Source: a virus. Taken from it: a DNA stretch of 43,362 nt. The DNA is taken from positions 1 through 43,362 of the IMG/VR virus record IMGVR_UViG_3300046535_000982, one strand, 5' to 3'. Of the stretch, positions 24,031 to 30,977 are shown one piece after another. The stretch's first letter is position 1. Each line of letters starts with the position of its first letter. The translations under genes were made by a program, and so were the position numbers. Below the pieces are notes generated by a model, which saw nothing but the letters and a program-made list of their open reading frames with translations, was not told the origin of the DNA and did no database searches.

Positions 24031-24293
24031 CACGCCGCCTCGCACATGAAGGCGCCAGCGCCGTGGTTCTTGCCACCGCAGCTGCACTCGCACTTGAAGC
24101 CAGTCGCGTTCAGGCACCGCGCATCGCACTTGTGGTTGGAGGGGTTGCTCTTCCGCTCGATCGCCCGCTCCACCACCACCCGGCGACCGTCCACCGTCAG
24201 CCCGGTGAAGTGCTTCGCGCTGGTGTAGATCGAACCATCATGATGCACTGCGGTGAGCTGCTGGTCGGCGGTGAAGTAGAGGATGCGGGCCAT
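24030..24293 (-). CDS. Cys-rich small phage protein
   Basis: An 87-residue protein starting MARILYFTADQQLTAVHHDG. The C-terminal half holds HKCDARCLNATGFKCECSCG and GKNHGAG: five closely spaced cysteines plus histidines, probably binding zinc. This C-x-C-GG-HG signature recurs in unnamed phage proteins. It is the first gene behind the leftward promoter at 24319-24348. Function unknown. Confidence 0.65.
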   Translation of the reverse strand: MARILYFTADQQLTAVHHDGSIYTSAKHFTGLTVDGRRVVVERAIERKSNPSNHKCDARCLNATGFKCECSCGGKNHGAGAFMCEAA

Positions 24294-24318
24294 CTGGTGT
24301 CTCCGGTTTCGATGACCA

Positions 24319-24348
24319 CATATAACCACAGGTGTGGATTGGTGTCAA
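24319..24348 (-). promoter_or_regulatory. strong leftward promoter with internal operator palindrome
   Basis: On the minus strand TTGACA (24348-24343, full consensus) is followed after 17 bases by TTATAT, or after 18 by TATATG. Between them lies the palindrome CCACACCTGTGG (24337-24326), with further ACCACA/TGTGG half-sites nearby at 24315 and 24363. A regulator binding there would block RNA polymerase. Confidence 0.6.
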
Positions 24349-24406
24349 CAACTATCTGCGTGTGTGGATGGGAATTGTCGTTCACAGCAATCGGAGATCA
24401 ACCTAG

Positions 24407-24721
24407 TTGCCGTTCGTGAAAGGCCAATCCGGCAACCCAGGCGGTCGACCCAAGGGCGTCGAGGCGTTGGCCCGCGAGCACACGCCGGCCGCCATCGCAA
24501 CGCTCGTCAAAGCGCTGGCCGACCCGAAGCAATGTGTCGCGGCAGCCGTCGCGCTGCTCAATCGCGGATGGGGCAACCCAACTCAATCCCATGACCTACG
24601 ACATAACTTCCCTGCTGCCACCGCCGCAGACGCCGATCTCGTCGCTATCGCGCTCGCAGGCAGCGGCATTGCTGCTGCATCGCAGGACGATCAGAGCCAG
24701 TCTGAAGACGTGGTGCATTGA
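24407..24721 (+). CDS. probable small terminase subunit
   Basis: A 104-residue protein beginning at TTG 24407 (GTG 24416 also possible): FVKGQSGNPGGRPKGVEALA, REHTPAAIATLVKALADPKQ, ALLNRGWGNPTQ, ending ADADLVAIALAGSGIAAASQ. The GQSGNPGGRPKG opening is that of a family often found directly before large terminases and thought to recognise packaging sites. It overlaps the large subunit gene by about 131 bases in another frame, and both reading frames look conserved. Confidence 0.65.
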   Translation: MPFVKGQSGNPGGRPKGVEALAREHTPAAIATLVKALADPKQCVAAAVALLNRGWGNPTQSHDLRHNFPAATAADADLVAIALAGSGIAAASQDDQSQSEDVVH

Positions 24722-26108
24722 AGCGCTCGCACGCGTCGATCTAAAGCCCGCGCGCCACCACGAACTACTCATCGACCGTTTAGAAGCCATCGAGCGCGGC
24801 GACATCACACGCCTCATGGTTCTAATGCCACCAGGCAGCGCTAAATCTACATACGTATCTACGCTGTTCCCGCCGTGGTATCTCGCTCGTCACCCAGACC
24901 ACGCCATAGTTGCGGCATCGCATACTTCAGAACTCTCAGAGCGCTTCGGCCGCCGTGTCCGCAACATCATCAACGAGCATGCAGCCACGCTGAACATCGC
25001 GCTTGCACCCGACATCCAGGCCGCCAACCAATGGGAGACAACGCAAGGCGGTGAATACTTCGCAGTCGGTGTGCTCGGTGCGGTCACCGGTCGCCGTGCG
25101 GATTGCGTCATCATCGATGATCCAGTGAAATCGCGATTAGAAGCCGACAGCGAAACCATCCGTGAACGCGTCTGGGAATGGTGGAAGGCAGACTTGCTCA
25201 CTCGTCTCAAGCCCGGTGCCAAGATAGTGCTCGTCATGACACGCTGGCATGAGGACGATCTCGGCGGCCGATTGCTCGCTGAAATGGGCGACGGTGGCCG
25301 CAACTGGGAACTGCTCAAACTTCCAATGGAAGCCGAGTTGCACGATCCGATGGGGCGCGCACCAGGCGAGCCGTTGTGGCCTGAGTGGTTCACCACCGAG
25401 ATGCGTACCGACGCCAAGCGCGACAGCCGCACATGGTCCGCGCTCTATCAGCAGTCGCCCGCACCAGCCACCGGCATCTATTTCGAGCGCGACTGGCTTC
25501 GCCCAGCTCACTCAATGCCACGCCGCGAAGACCTGCAGGTGTATGGCGGCAGCGACTACGCGGTGACAGCCGATGGTGGCGACTGGACCGTCCATGTCGT
25601 CGTCGGCATGGACCCAGACAACCGGCTGTGGCTGCTCGACCTCTGGCGCGGCCAGACTGCATCCGATGCGTGGATCGAGGCGCTGTGCGACATGGTGATC
25701 CAATGGAAGCCAGTCGGCTGGGCTGAAGAACAGGGCCAGATCAAGGCGGGCGTCGGGCCGTTCCTCGATCGCCGCCAGCGTGAGCGTCGTGCATTCGTTG
25801 CGCGTCGTCAGTTCCCCACCCGCGGCGACAAGGCAGTGCGCGCACAGTCCATTCGCGGGCGTATTGCGCTCGATGGGCTGCACTATCTCGCATCCGCGCC
25901 ATGGCGTGCAGCATTCGAGGCTGAGCTGATGACGTTCCCGGCGGGCAAGCACGACGACCAGGTTGATGCGCTGGGGCTGGTGGGACAATTGCTCGATGTG
26001 ATGGTCGCTGGCCGTCCGCCGCCACCGCCAGAGCAGGCAGCGGACAGTTGGGACCGCGCCTTCGCCCGCGCAGCGCAGAGCACAGTTGAGTCGTGGCGCG
26101 TAGCATGA
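24591..26108 (+). CDS. terminase large subunit
   Basis: A 505-residue packaging motor. Walker A is MPPGSAKST (about 79-87), Walker B CVIIDDP (about 172-178), then MTRWHEDD as the coupling region. The C-terminal nuclease shows YGGSDYAVTADGGDWTVHVV and FPAGKHDDQVDALG, with aspartates for metal. Start at ATG 24591 (MTYDITSLLP) keeps the usual N-terminal helices; an upstream ATG at 24534 is less likely. Coupled to the next gene (ATGA). Whether it cuts by headful, as in P22, is not visible. Confidence 0.9.
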   Translation: MTYDITSLLPPPQTPISSLSRSQAAALLLHRRTIRASLKTWCIEALARVDLKPARHHELLIDRLEAIERGDITRLMVLMPPGSAKSTYVSTLFPPWYLARHPDHAIVAASHTSELSERFGRRVRNIINEHAATLNIALAPDIQAANQWETTQGGEYFAVGVLGAVTGRRADCVIIDDPVKSRLEADSETIRERVWEWWKADLLTRLKPGAKIVLVMTRWHEDDLGGRLLAEMGDGGRNWELLKLPMEAELHDPMGRAPGEPLWPEWFTTEMRTDAKRDSRTWSALYQQSPAPATGIYFERDWLRPAHSMPRREDLQVYGGSDYAVTADGGDWTVHVVVGMDPDNRLWLLDLWRGQTASDAWIEALCDMVIQWKPVGWAEEQGQIKAGVGPFLDRRQRERRAFVARRQFPTRGDKAVRAQSIRGRIALDGLHYLASAPWRAAFEAELMTFPAGKHDDQVDALGLVGQLLDVMVAGRPPPPPEQAADSWDRAFARAAQSTVESWRVA

Positions 26109-26416
26109 GCGACGATGATAGGGTCGTGCTTATTTCCTGCCATAAGTGCTGGACTCGCCGCCGTTGGCCTGTGTCTGTGCCAAGGGAGAGCCCTGATGTG
26201 TTCTGTCGCAGCCTCAAATGCGAGTGCGGCGCAGACTATCGCAGTTTAGCCATTGGTCGCGGTGATGTGGCGCGTCTGCGCGCGATGATGGAGGAATGGT
26301 GGAATGAGGAGGCGTCGTCGCGTAAGCCTCATGCCCGCAAAGCCGCTCCGCGTGCGGCTGACCAAGGCCGACTGGCAGCAAGTCATACGAGCCAGGGCGT
26401 CGATGGCGGCGTTTGA
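26105..26416 (+). CDS. 103-residue zinc-finger-like protein
   Basis: Starts MSDDDRVVLISCHKCWTRRR, overlapping the terminase stop. Two cysteine pairs (CHKC, and CRSLKCECG) suggest a zinc ribbon, followed by a basic low-complexity tail. The tail overlaps the next gene by over 100 bases, so the real C-terminus may matter little. Function unknown; small zinc proteins near terminase are common. Confidence 0.55.
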   Translation: MSDDDRVVLISCHKCWTRRRWPVSVPRESPDVFCRSLKCECGADYRSLAIGRGDVARLRAMMEEWWNEEASSRKPHARKAAPRAADQGRLAASHTSQGVDGGV

Positions 26417-26567
26417 CGGCATGCCTGAGGCGTGGCGCCGGTTCTGTGCCGACTACCCACGCACGGCGCGCGGCTCCTCACTGGCCGGTGTTCTGGATGC
26501 GGCCGGGGGAAACGTGCAGAGCGCCCAGCAGTCGCTGCGATACCTGCTGCCGGTGAGGGACGCATGA
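26304..26567 (+). CDS. 87-residue protein, unknown
   Basis: ATG 26304 follows GGAGG at nine bases; ATG 26331 (MPAKPLRVRLTKADWQQVIR) is the alternative and is where the non-basic sequence begins. Contains MPEAWRRFCADYPRTARGSS and DAAGGNVQSAQQSLRYLLPV. It overlaps the gene before it in another frame and the gene after it by four bases. No family recognised. Confidence 0.5.
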   Translation: MRRRRRVSLMPAKPLRVRLTKADWQQVIRARASMAAFDGMPEAWRRFCADYPRTARGSSLAGVLDAAGGNVQSAQQSLRYLLPVRDA

Positions 26568-26749
26568 CGGACGACAAGCCAGATACCACCGTCCCCATTC
26601 CTGGCGGCGCGACAATCACGCTGAGGGTTCCAAGGCGTCCACCGCTGCCCGTTGAAAAAGCATCGATCATTGCGGACTATGGGCATCCGACACGCTGGGA
26701 GTACGAGGGCGAGGACAACATCCTGCTGCACTGGGATTATCTGCGGTGA
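26564..26749 (+). CDS. 61-residue protein, unknown
   Basis: MTDDKPDTTVPIPGGATITL, then RPPLPVEKASIIADYGHPTR and WEYEGEDNILLHWDYLR. Small, acidic and beta-rich. ATGA overlap upstream and GTGA overlap downstream place it in the terminase operon. No family recognised. Confidence 0.6.
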   Translation: MTDDKPDTTVPIPGGATITLRVPRRPPLPVEKASIIADYGHPTRWEYEGEDNILLHWDYLR

Positions 26750-26997
26750 CGACTGACACCACCACGCTGAGCGGCGCCGAGTTCCAGCGCCACGTCGGGA
26801 CCGATCCGCAGAAGTGGGCCGAGGCGTTCCTCGCTGCCGCTGACGTTGAGACGGGGTGCAAGAGCAACGCTGAGCGCGCTGCGTTCACTGCCAAGTGGTT
26901 CCGCGACGCGATGGATGCCGCTGCCGCTCGGGCCAAGTGGGACATGCAGGGCGATTGCCTGAAGCTCATCGACAATCTGGTGCGGCATGACGAGTGA
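26746..26997 (+). CDS. 83-residue helical protein, unknown
   Basis: GTG start at 26746 overlaps the previous stop. The product (MTTDTTTLSGAEFQRHVGTD, PQKWAEAFLAAADVETGCKS, KWDMQGDCLKLIDNLV) is helical and acidic, like many small proteins between terminase and portal. It is the last gene before the HNH gene and mini-array B. Function unknown. Confidence 0.6.
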   Translation: MTTDTTTLSGAEFQRHVGTDPQKWAEAFLAAADVETGCKSNAERAAFTAKWFRDAMDAAAARAKWDMQGDCLKLIDNLVRHDE

Positions 26998-27176
26998 GGC
27001 GCATGAGGGTCTACGAGACCGAGTAGTGTCCACAAAGGGATATTATCGGACCGTAACCAGTAGTTGCATCGGCGCAACCATAGCGCGCTCAGGCCGCAGC
27101 GTCGGAAAAACCAAATAGCTACGAACCCAGTACTAAAAATTAGGCTCATATCGACAGATTGTGCTATTCTTTTCAG
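26998..27176 (+). other. noncoding gap before HNH gene
   Basis: I see no gene in 179 bases. The last 60 bases are AT-richer than their surroundings. A weak promoter-like TATTCT at 27165-27170, seven bases before the HNH ATG, recalls the TATGAT just before the HNH gene at 7044, so both may use near-leaderless transcripts. Confidence 0.3.
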
Positions 27177-27557
27177 ATGGGTAAGACGCGCAGAGTAGGT
27201 TACTGGAGAGCCTTGGAAGGCCACGTAAGAGCACCCCATAGAGGGCGCTGGGAAACGCGGGACCAGCAACTCTACAATGTGTGGTATATGATGCTAAGGC
27301 GCTGCCACAACCCCAGCCATCCACAATACAAACATTATGGCGGACGTGGAATTACCGTGTGCCCTGAATGGGTACAGAGCTTTGATGCTTTCGCTCGGCA
27401 CATGGGCACTAGGCCGTTTTCGTCGGCGAGTATCGACCGCATAGACAACGACGGTAATTACGAGCCGGGAAACGTGCGCTGGGCAACCAGAGTGCAGCAA
27501 CGACTAAACCAAACCCGTGGGACGGCAGGGCTTCTTTCCAGTTTAGCTTGGGGCTGA
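27177..27557 (+). CDS. HNH homing endonuclease
   Basis: A 126-residue nuclease: NVWYMMLRRCHNPSHPQYKH, YGGRGITVCPEWVQSFDAFA, SIDRIDNDGNYEPGNVRWAT. This is the compact form without the C-terminal DNA-binding tail of the copies at 567 and 7044. ATG 27177 is preferred over TTG 27159; no ribosome site is visible. It lies between the terminase-side small genes and CRISPR mini-array B. Confidence 0.8.
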   Translation: MGKTRRVGYWRALEGHVRAPHRGRWETRDQQLYNVWYMMLRRCHNPSHPQYKHYGGRGITVCPEWVQSFDAFARHMGTRPFSSASIDRIDNDGNYEPGNVRWATRVQQRLNQTRGTAGLLSSLAWG

Positions 27558-27655
27558 CCCACGATCGACGCGGATCGAGACGAGTGCACCAGCGAAACCA
27601 ACGGATTAGCTCTGAAACAGAGACGCCGACCAGGGGATGCCTAGCCGGCGTTCCG
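27558..27655 (+). other. noncoding gap between HNH gene and mini-array B
   Basis: No gene or further repeat copy is seen. A third CRISPR repeat would fall near 27595-27623 at the array's period, and nothing there resembles one. Confidence 0.4.
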
Positions 27656-27744
27656 TAGATCATCCCCGCACGGCGGGGAACACCCTAGGGGGCTGTTGGG
27701 CTGCCACAGCCACGGCGGGTCATCCCCGCGAGTGCAGGGAACGA
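27656..27744 (-). CRISPR. mini-CRISPR array B: two type I-E-like repeats, one 32-nt spacer
   Basis: Read on the minus strand. Repeat 1 (27744-27716, 29 nt) runs TCGTTCCCTGC, ACTC, GCGGGGATGACCCG. The spacer is 27715-27684, exactly 32 nt. Repeat 2 (27683-27656, 28 nt) runs GTGTTCCCCGC, CGT, GCGGGGATGA and then decays (TCTA for CCCG), as end repeats often do. The Escherichia coli type I-E repeat is GAGTTCCCCGC, GCCA, GCGGGGATAAACCG, so stem, length and handle agree. Repeat-to-repeat period is 61. No cas gene is nearby. I found no spacer match in this window. Confidence 0.8.
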
Positions 27745-27767
27745 GGCGGTGCATACACGCGACACCC

Positions 27768-27911
27768 ATGGCTGACAACACTCTCATGGCGCTCGACCGG
27801 CTGGAGTGGTGGGACGTGGCGCGCCGTATCAACCCGTGCATCACCTGGGCCGAGTTCCTGCGCCAGTGGGACGAGTTCCTGCGCCTCAAGGCCGCACACA
27901 AGGCGAACTGA
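27768..27911 (+). CDS. 47-residue protein, unknown
   Basis: MADNTLMALDRLEWWDVARR, INPCITWAEFLRQWDEFLRL, KAAHKAN: helical, tryptophan-rich and acidic. Starts 23 bases beyond mini-array B with only a weak ribosome site. An in-frame upstream extension would run through the array and is not used. No family recognised. Confidence 0.45.
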   Translation: MADNTLMALDRLEWWDVARRINPCITWAEFLRQWDEFLRLKAAHKAN

Positions 27912-27916
27912 CGGCA

Positions 27917-28171
27917 CTAGCGCCGTGGCTCGAACGCCTGCAACAACTTGTGCGCCAGGTCAGCCGCAATGTGCCGCGCCAGGCTCTCGGCTCGCTCGCG
28001 GCGCATGTTCCAGTCGCTCATCGCTGCCAGATCGAAGGCCGGTGGTGCGCGGCCGATGTGGAGATCAAGCGCCTGCTCACGGCCTATCTGGTAGCGCAGC
28101 ATCATCGGTTCGCCGCTTGAGGCGAACGGCGACTGATCGATCCTGATCGATATGGTTACAGCGTCTTCCAT
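27917..28171 (-). CDS. 84-residue protein, unknown
   Basis: MEDAVTISIRIDQSPFASSG, PMMLRYQIGREQALDLHIGR, DWNMRRERAESLARHIAADL. ATG follows a strong AGGAGGG site. Beta-strands come first, then a helix. It pairs with the zinc-ribbon gene upstream (28184), both on the strand opposite to terminase and portal. Function unknown. Confidence 0.6.
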   Translation of the reverse strand: MEDAVTISIRIDQSPFASSGEPMMLRYQIGREQALDLHIGRAPPAFDLAAMSDWNMRRERAESLARHIAADLAHKLLQAFEPRR

Positions 28172-28183
28172 GCTCTCACCCTC

Positions 28184-28378
28184 CTATTCGGCCAGCGGAT
28201 CGCCCAGACACGTCTCGCAGTAGATCAGCAAGTTCTCACCGTTCTCGCTCCAGAGCATCAGTGGCACTTCATCCTCTGGCACCAGCGACCGGCACCGCGA
28301 GCACGTTCCGTCATTCGTCCCGCGATGCCAATGATCGTTCGGTAGGACGCCCCCTGGCACGATCTGAGCAATTTCCAT
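28184..28378 (-). CDS. 64-residue zinc-ribbon protein
   Basis: Start MEIAQIVPGGVLPNDHWHRG is chosen because GAGGAGG lies five bases before it; ATG 28399 would put that site inside the gene. CSRC and CETC, 28 residues apart, form a four-cysteine zinc ribbon (TCSRCRSLVPEDEVPLMLWS, LIYCETCLGD). It is antisense and just upstream of the portal gene. Function unknown. Confidence 0.6.
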   Translation of the reverse strand: MEIAQIVPGGVLPNDHWHRGTNDGTCSRCRSLVPEDEVPLMLWSENGENLLIYCETCLGDPLAE

Positions 28379-28397
28379 CGGAACCTCCTCGCGATCC

Positions 28398-30614
28398 ATG
28401 AGCGATACCGCAATCCATCTTCATGTCCATACCGGCGACCGCGGCCCCGACACGCCGCCGGCGATCCGTGACCTGACGGGCGGCGACCCGGACGCCTACC
28501 CGAAGGACCTCGACGACCTCCACGCCCGCCTGATCCGCTGGTTCGAGGAGAGCGAGCTGGCGCGCATGGACGAGATCGACCTCGCACAGCGCGACCGCGA
28601 CTACGTCGACCACAACCAATACACCAGGGACGAGCTGAAGGTTCTGCGGGACCGAGGCCAGCCGATCATTACGATCAACAAGATCAAGGACAAGCTGGAG
28701 TTGCTCTGCGGCATGGAGCGCAAGGCGCGCACCGACCCCAAGGCATTCGCACGCACGCCAGCCGAGGAAGACCGCGCCGATGCGGCGACGCAGTGCTTGC
28801 GCTACATCGCAGACGACAATTCGTTCTCGCTGCTTCGTAGCCTGGTATTCGAGAACATGCTGACGGAAGGCGCCGGTGGCGTTGACCTGGGCCTCGAGGA
28901 CGACGGCCAGGGTAGCTGCAACGTGACCATGACGCACATACCGTGGGATCGCGTCTGGTACGATCCGCACAGCCGATCGCTGGACTTCGGTGATGCGCGG
29001 TACAAGGGCCTCGTCATCTGGACCGATCGTGACACGTTGGAGGAGCTGTACCCAGGCGAGGATGTGCAGGACGTAATCGAGAGCAGCTTCAGCAGCGCCG
29101 ACTATCAATACAACGATCGACCCGAAACGGCGTTCTGGACCGACAACAACCGCACGCGCATCCGCCTCGTCCAGTGCGACTGGTCCGAGCGTGGCACATG
29201 GTGGAGGGCGACCTACACCAAGAGCGGGCTGCTGGCCGCGCCGCAGCGCTCCAAGTTCAAGGACCGCAAGGGCAAGTCGTGCAGTGGGCTGCTGCTGCAA
29301 AGCAGCTACATCAATCGCGAGAACCAGCGCTACGGCATGGTGCGCGGGCTGATCTCGCTCCAGGACGAGATCAACAAGCGCCGCTCCAAGGCGATGCACC
29401 TGCTCAACGTGCATCAGGTCGTGGCCGAGCAGGGCGCGGTGCCGGATGTCGACAAGGCGAGGCGCGAGGTGGCCAAGCCGGATGGATATGTGGAAGTCAT
29501 GCCTGGGTTGAAATTTGAGATCCAGCAAACAACCGACTTGGCGGCCGGCCAGTTCCAACTGCTGCAGCACGCCACCGCCGAGATGCAGCTCAGCGGCCCC
29601 AACGCAGCCATGAGCGGCACCGATCCGCGCGAGCTGAGCGGCAGGGCCGTGCTGGCGATGCAGGCGGGGGGTGCAGCCCAGAACGAGCCATTGGCCGACG
29701 CGCTCAGGTTCTGGTCACGCCGCGTCTATGAGACCGCGTGGCAAGCAGCTCGGGAGTTCTGGTCTGGCGGAAAATGGGTCAGAGTGACGGACGACCTGAA
29801 CGAAACGCGCTGGGTCGGGATCAATCGGCCGGTGCGGCTGATGGACAAGCTGGCTGACATGGATCCGCAGCACCGCGCCATGATCATGCAGCAGATGCAG
29901 CTACAGCCAGGAGACCCAAGACTACAGCAAGTGGTTGGTATAGAGAATGATATAACCGATTTGGACGTTGATATTACTATTGAAGAGGGGATTGATATCC
30001 CATCGCTACAGGCCGAGGAGTTCCAATCGCTGGTGCAGCTCGCGAGCGTTCAGCCGGGATTGATCCCTGGTGACGTTCTGATCGCTGCCTCGGGGCTGCG
30101 AGATAAAGATATGATATTGGAACGGATGAAGGCCCATCAACAACAGCAACAGCAGGCCCAGCAGCAAGCAGGACAGATCGCAGCGCAGCACGGGCAGGCA
30201 CAGATTGCGGATCTACAGTCCAAGGCCGCAGCCAACATGGCGCTGGCGAAAGAGCGCACCGTCAACGCGGCATCCACGATCCACGATGCGCACCGCACAT
30301 TCCAGGGCTTGCCGGACGACAACGCAACGCAGGTGAACCCGGCGCAGCCGCCGCCTGACCCCGAGCAAATGACACCGGATTTAGCGATGGCGCATCATGT
30401 CGCTGACTTGCAGCAGAAGCATCTGGATCTTCAGAAAACCGGCGCCGACATCAGCAAGACGCGGGCCGATACGCTGCTGACGGCTGCCAAGATACCGCAA
30501 GCCGCGCAGCAGACGCTGCACACCGCGCACCAGACGCATCAGACAGCCATCACGACGAACAGGCTGATGCGCACGCCCATTCCACAGCCACAACCGCCGG
30601 GGAGCGCGCCATGA
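28398..30614 (+). CDS. P22-like portal protein
   Basis: A 738-residue protein (P22 gp1 has 725). Residues 40-110 give IRWFEESELARMDEIDLAQR, DYVDHNQYTRDELKVLRDRG and QPIITINKIKDKLELLCGME, then IPWDRVWYDPHSRSLDFGDA and GRAVLAMQAGGAAQ, matching the P22 portal family. The last 140 residues are Gln-rich and helical (HQQQQQQAQQQAGQIAAQHG), like the portal barrel that reaches into the head. Twelve copies would form the DNA gate and bind gp4. Bases 29930-30000 are clearly AT-richer than the rest. Confidence 0.9.
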   Translation: MSDTAIHLHVHTGDRGPDTPPAIRDLTGGDPDAYPKDLDDLHARLIRWFEESELARMDEIDLAQRDRDYVDHNQYTRDELKVLRDRGQPIITINKIKDKLELLCGMERKARTDPKAFARTPAEEDRADAATQCLRYIADDNSFSLLRSLVFENMLTEGAGGVDLGLEDDGQGSCNVTMTHIPWDRVWYDPHSRSLDFGDARYKGLVIWTDRDTLEELYPGEDVQDVIESSFSSADYQYNDRPETAFWTDNNRTRIRLVQCDWSERGTWWRATYTKSGLLAAPQRSKFKDRKGKSCSGLLLQSSYINRENQRYGMVRGLISLQDEINKRRSKAMHLLNVHQVVAEQGAVPDVDKARREVAKPDGYVEVMPGLKFEIQQTTDLAAGQFQLLQHATAEMQLSGPNAAMSGTDPRELSGRAVLAMQAGGAAQNEPLADALRFWSRRVYETAWQAAREFWSGGKWVRVTDDLNETRWVGINRPVRLMDKLADMDPQHRAMIMQQMQLQPGDPRLQQVVGIENDITDLDVDITIEEGIDIPSLQAEEFQSLVQLASVQPGLIPGDVLIAASGLRDKDMILERMKAHQQQQQQAQQQAGQIAAQHGQAQIADLQSKAAANMALAKERTVNAASTIHDAHRTFQGLPDDNATQVNPAQPPPDPEQMTPDLAMAHHVADLQQKHLDLQKTGADISKTRADTLLTAAKIPQAAQQTLHTAHQTHQTAITTNRLMRTPIPQPQPPGSAP

Positions 30615-30793
30615 GCCTCGTGCTGATCATCCTGGTCGTGCTGATCCTCGTGGGAGGTCTGGGCGGCGGCTACTACGGCTACCGTGGCGGCTACTACGGT
30701 CCCGGCATGTATGGCGGTGTCGGCCTCGTGGTCGTGTTGCTCATCATCTTGTTGCTCTTCAGCGGCATCGGCGGCTGGCGGGGACCGTGGTGA
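30611..30793 (+). CDS. 60-residue two-segment membrane protein
   Basis: MSLVLIILVVLILVGGLGGG, YYGYRGGYYGPGMYGGVGLV, VVLLIILLLFSGIGGWRGPW: two hydrophobic segments around a Gly/Tyr-rich loop, similar in design to DUF3309-type proteins. Overlaps the portal stop (ATGA) and the next gene (GTGA). Could serve as a holin but nothing proves it. Confidence 0.6.
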   Translation: MSLVLIILVVLILVGGLGGGYYGYRGGYYGPGMYGGVGLVVVLLIILLLFSGIGGWRGPW

Positions 30794-30861
30794 GCCACGG
30801 GGCGCTGCTCGGCATCATGGTGCTGGCGCTGGTTGTGCTGCTGATCACCGCTGTCACGTGA
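30790..30861 (+). CDS. 23-residue membrane micro-protein
   Basis: GTG at 30790 overlaps the previous stop. Product MSHGALLGIMVLALVVLLIT then AVT: a single transmembrane helix. Supported by its exact coupling to the 60-residue membrane protein; the two may act together. Function unknown. Confidence 0.45.
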   Translation: MSHGALLGIMVLALVVLLITAVT

Positions 30862-30863
30862 GC

Positions 30864-30899
30864 GAGTAGGGGCGGCACTGGCGGGACCGCCCGCTACTC
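30864..30899 (+). terminator. strong hairpin without T-run
   Basis: GAGTAGGGGCGG (30864-30875) pairs with CCGCCCGCTACTC (30887-30899), 12 bp with one bulged base. No T-run follows, so it may act as an attenuator or Rho-linked end between the portal operon and the accessory block. Confidence 0.45.
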
Positions 30900-30977
30900 T
30901 CCCGCGAGCCTTGCACGGACGCGGTCCGCCATCACAGCACGGTCGAGTCCAACCCGCAACGACATACTGAGGGGCCA

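Noticed and set aside
28311-29570. Long open frame (419 codons) on the minus strand
   Set aside because: It is the antisense shadow of the portal gene, which has clear family motifs; a GC-rich third-position effect explains the open frame.
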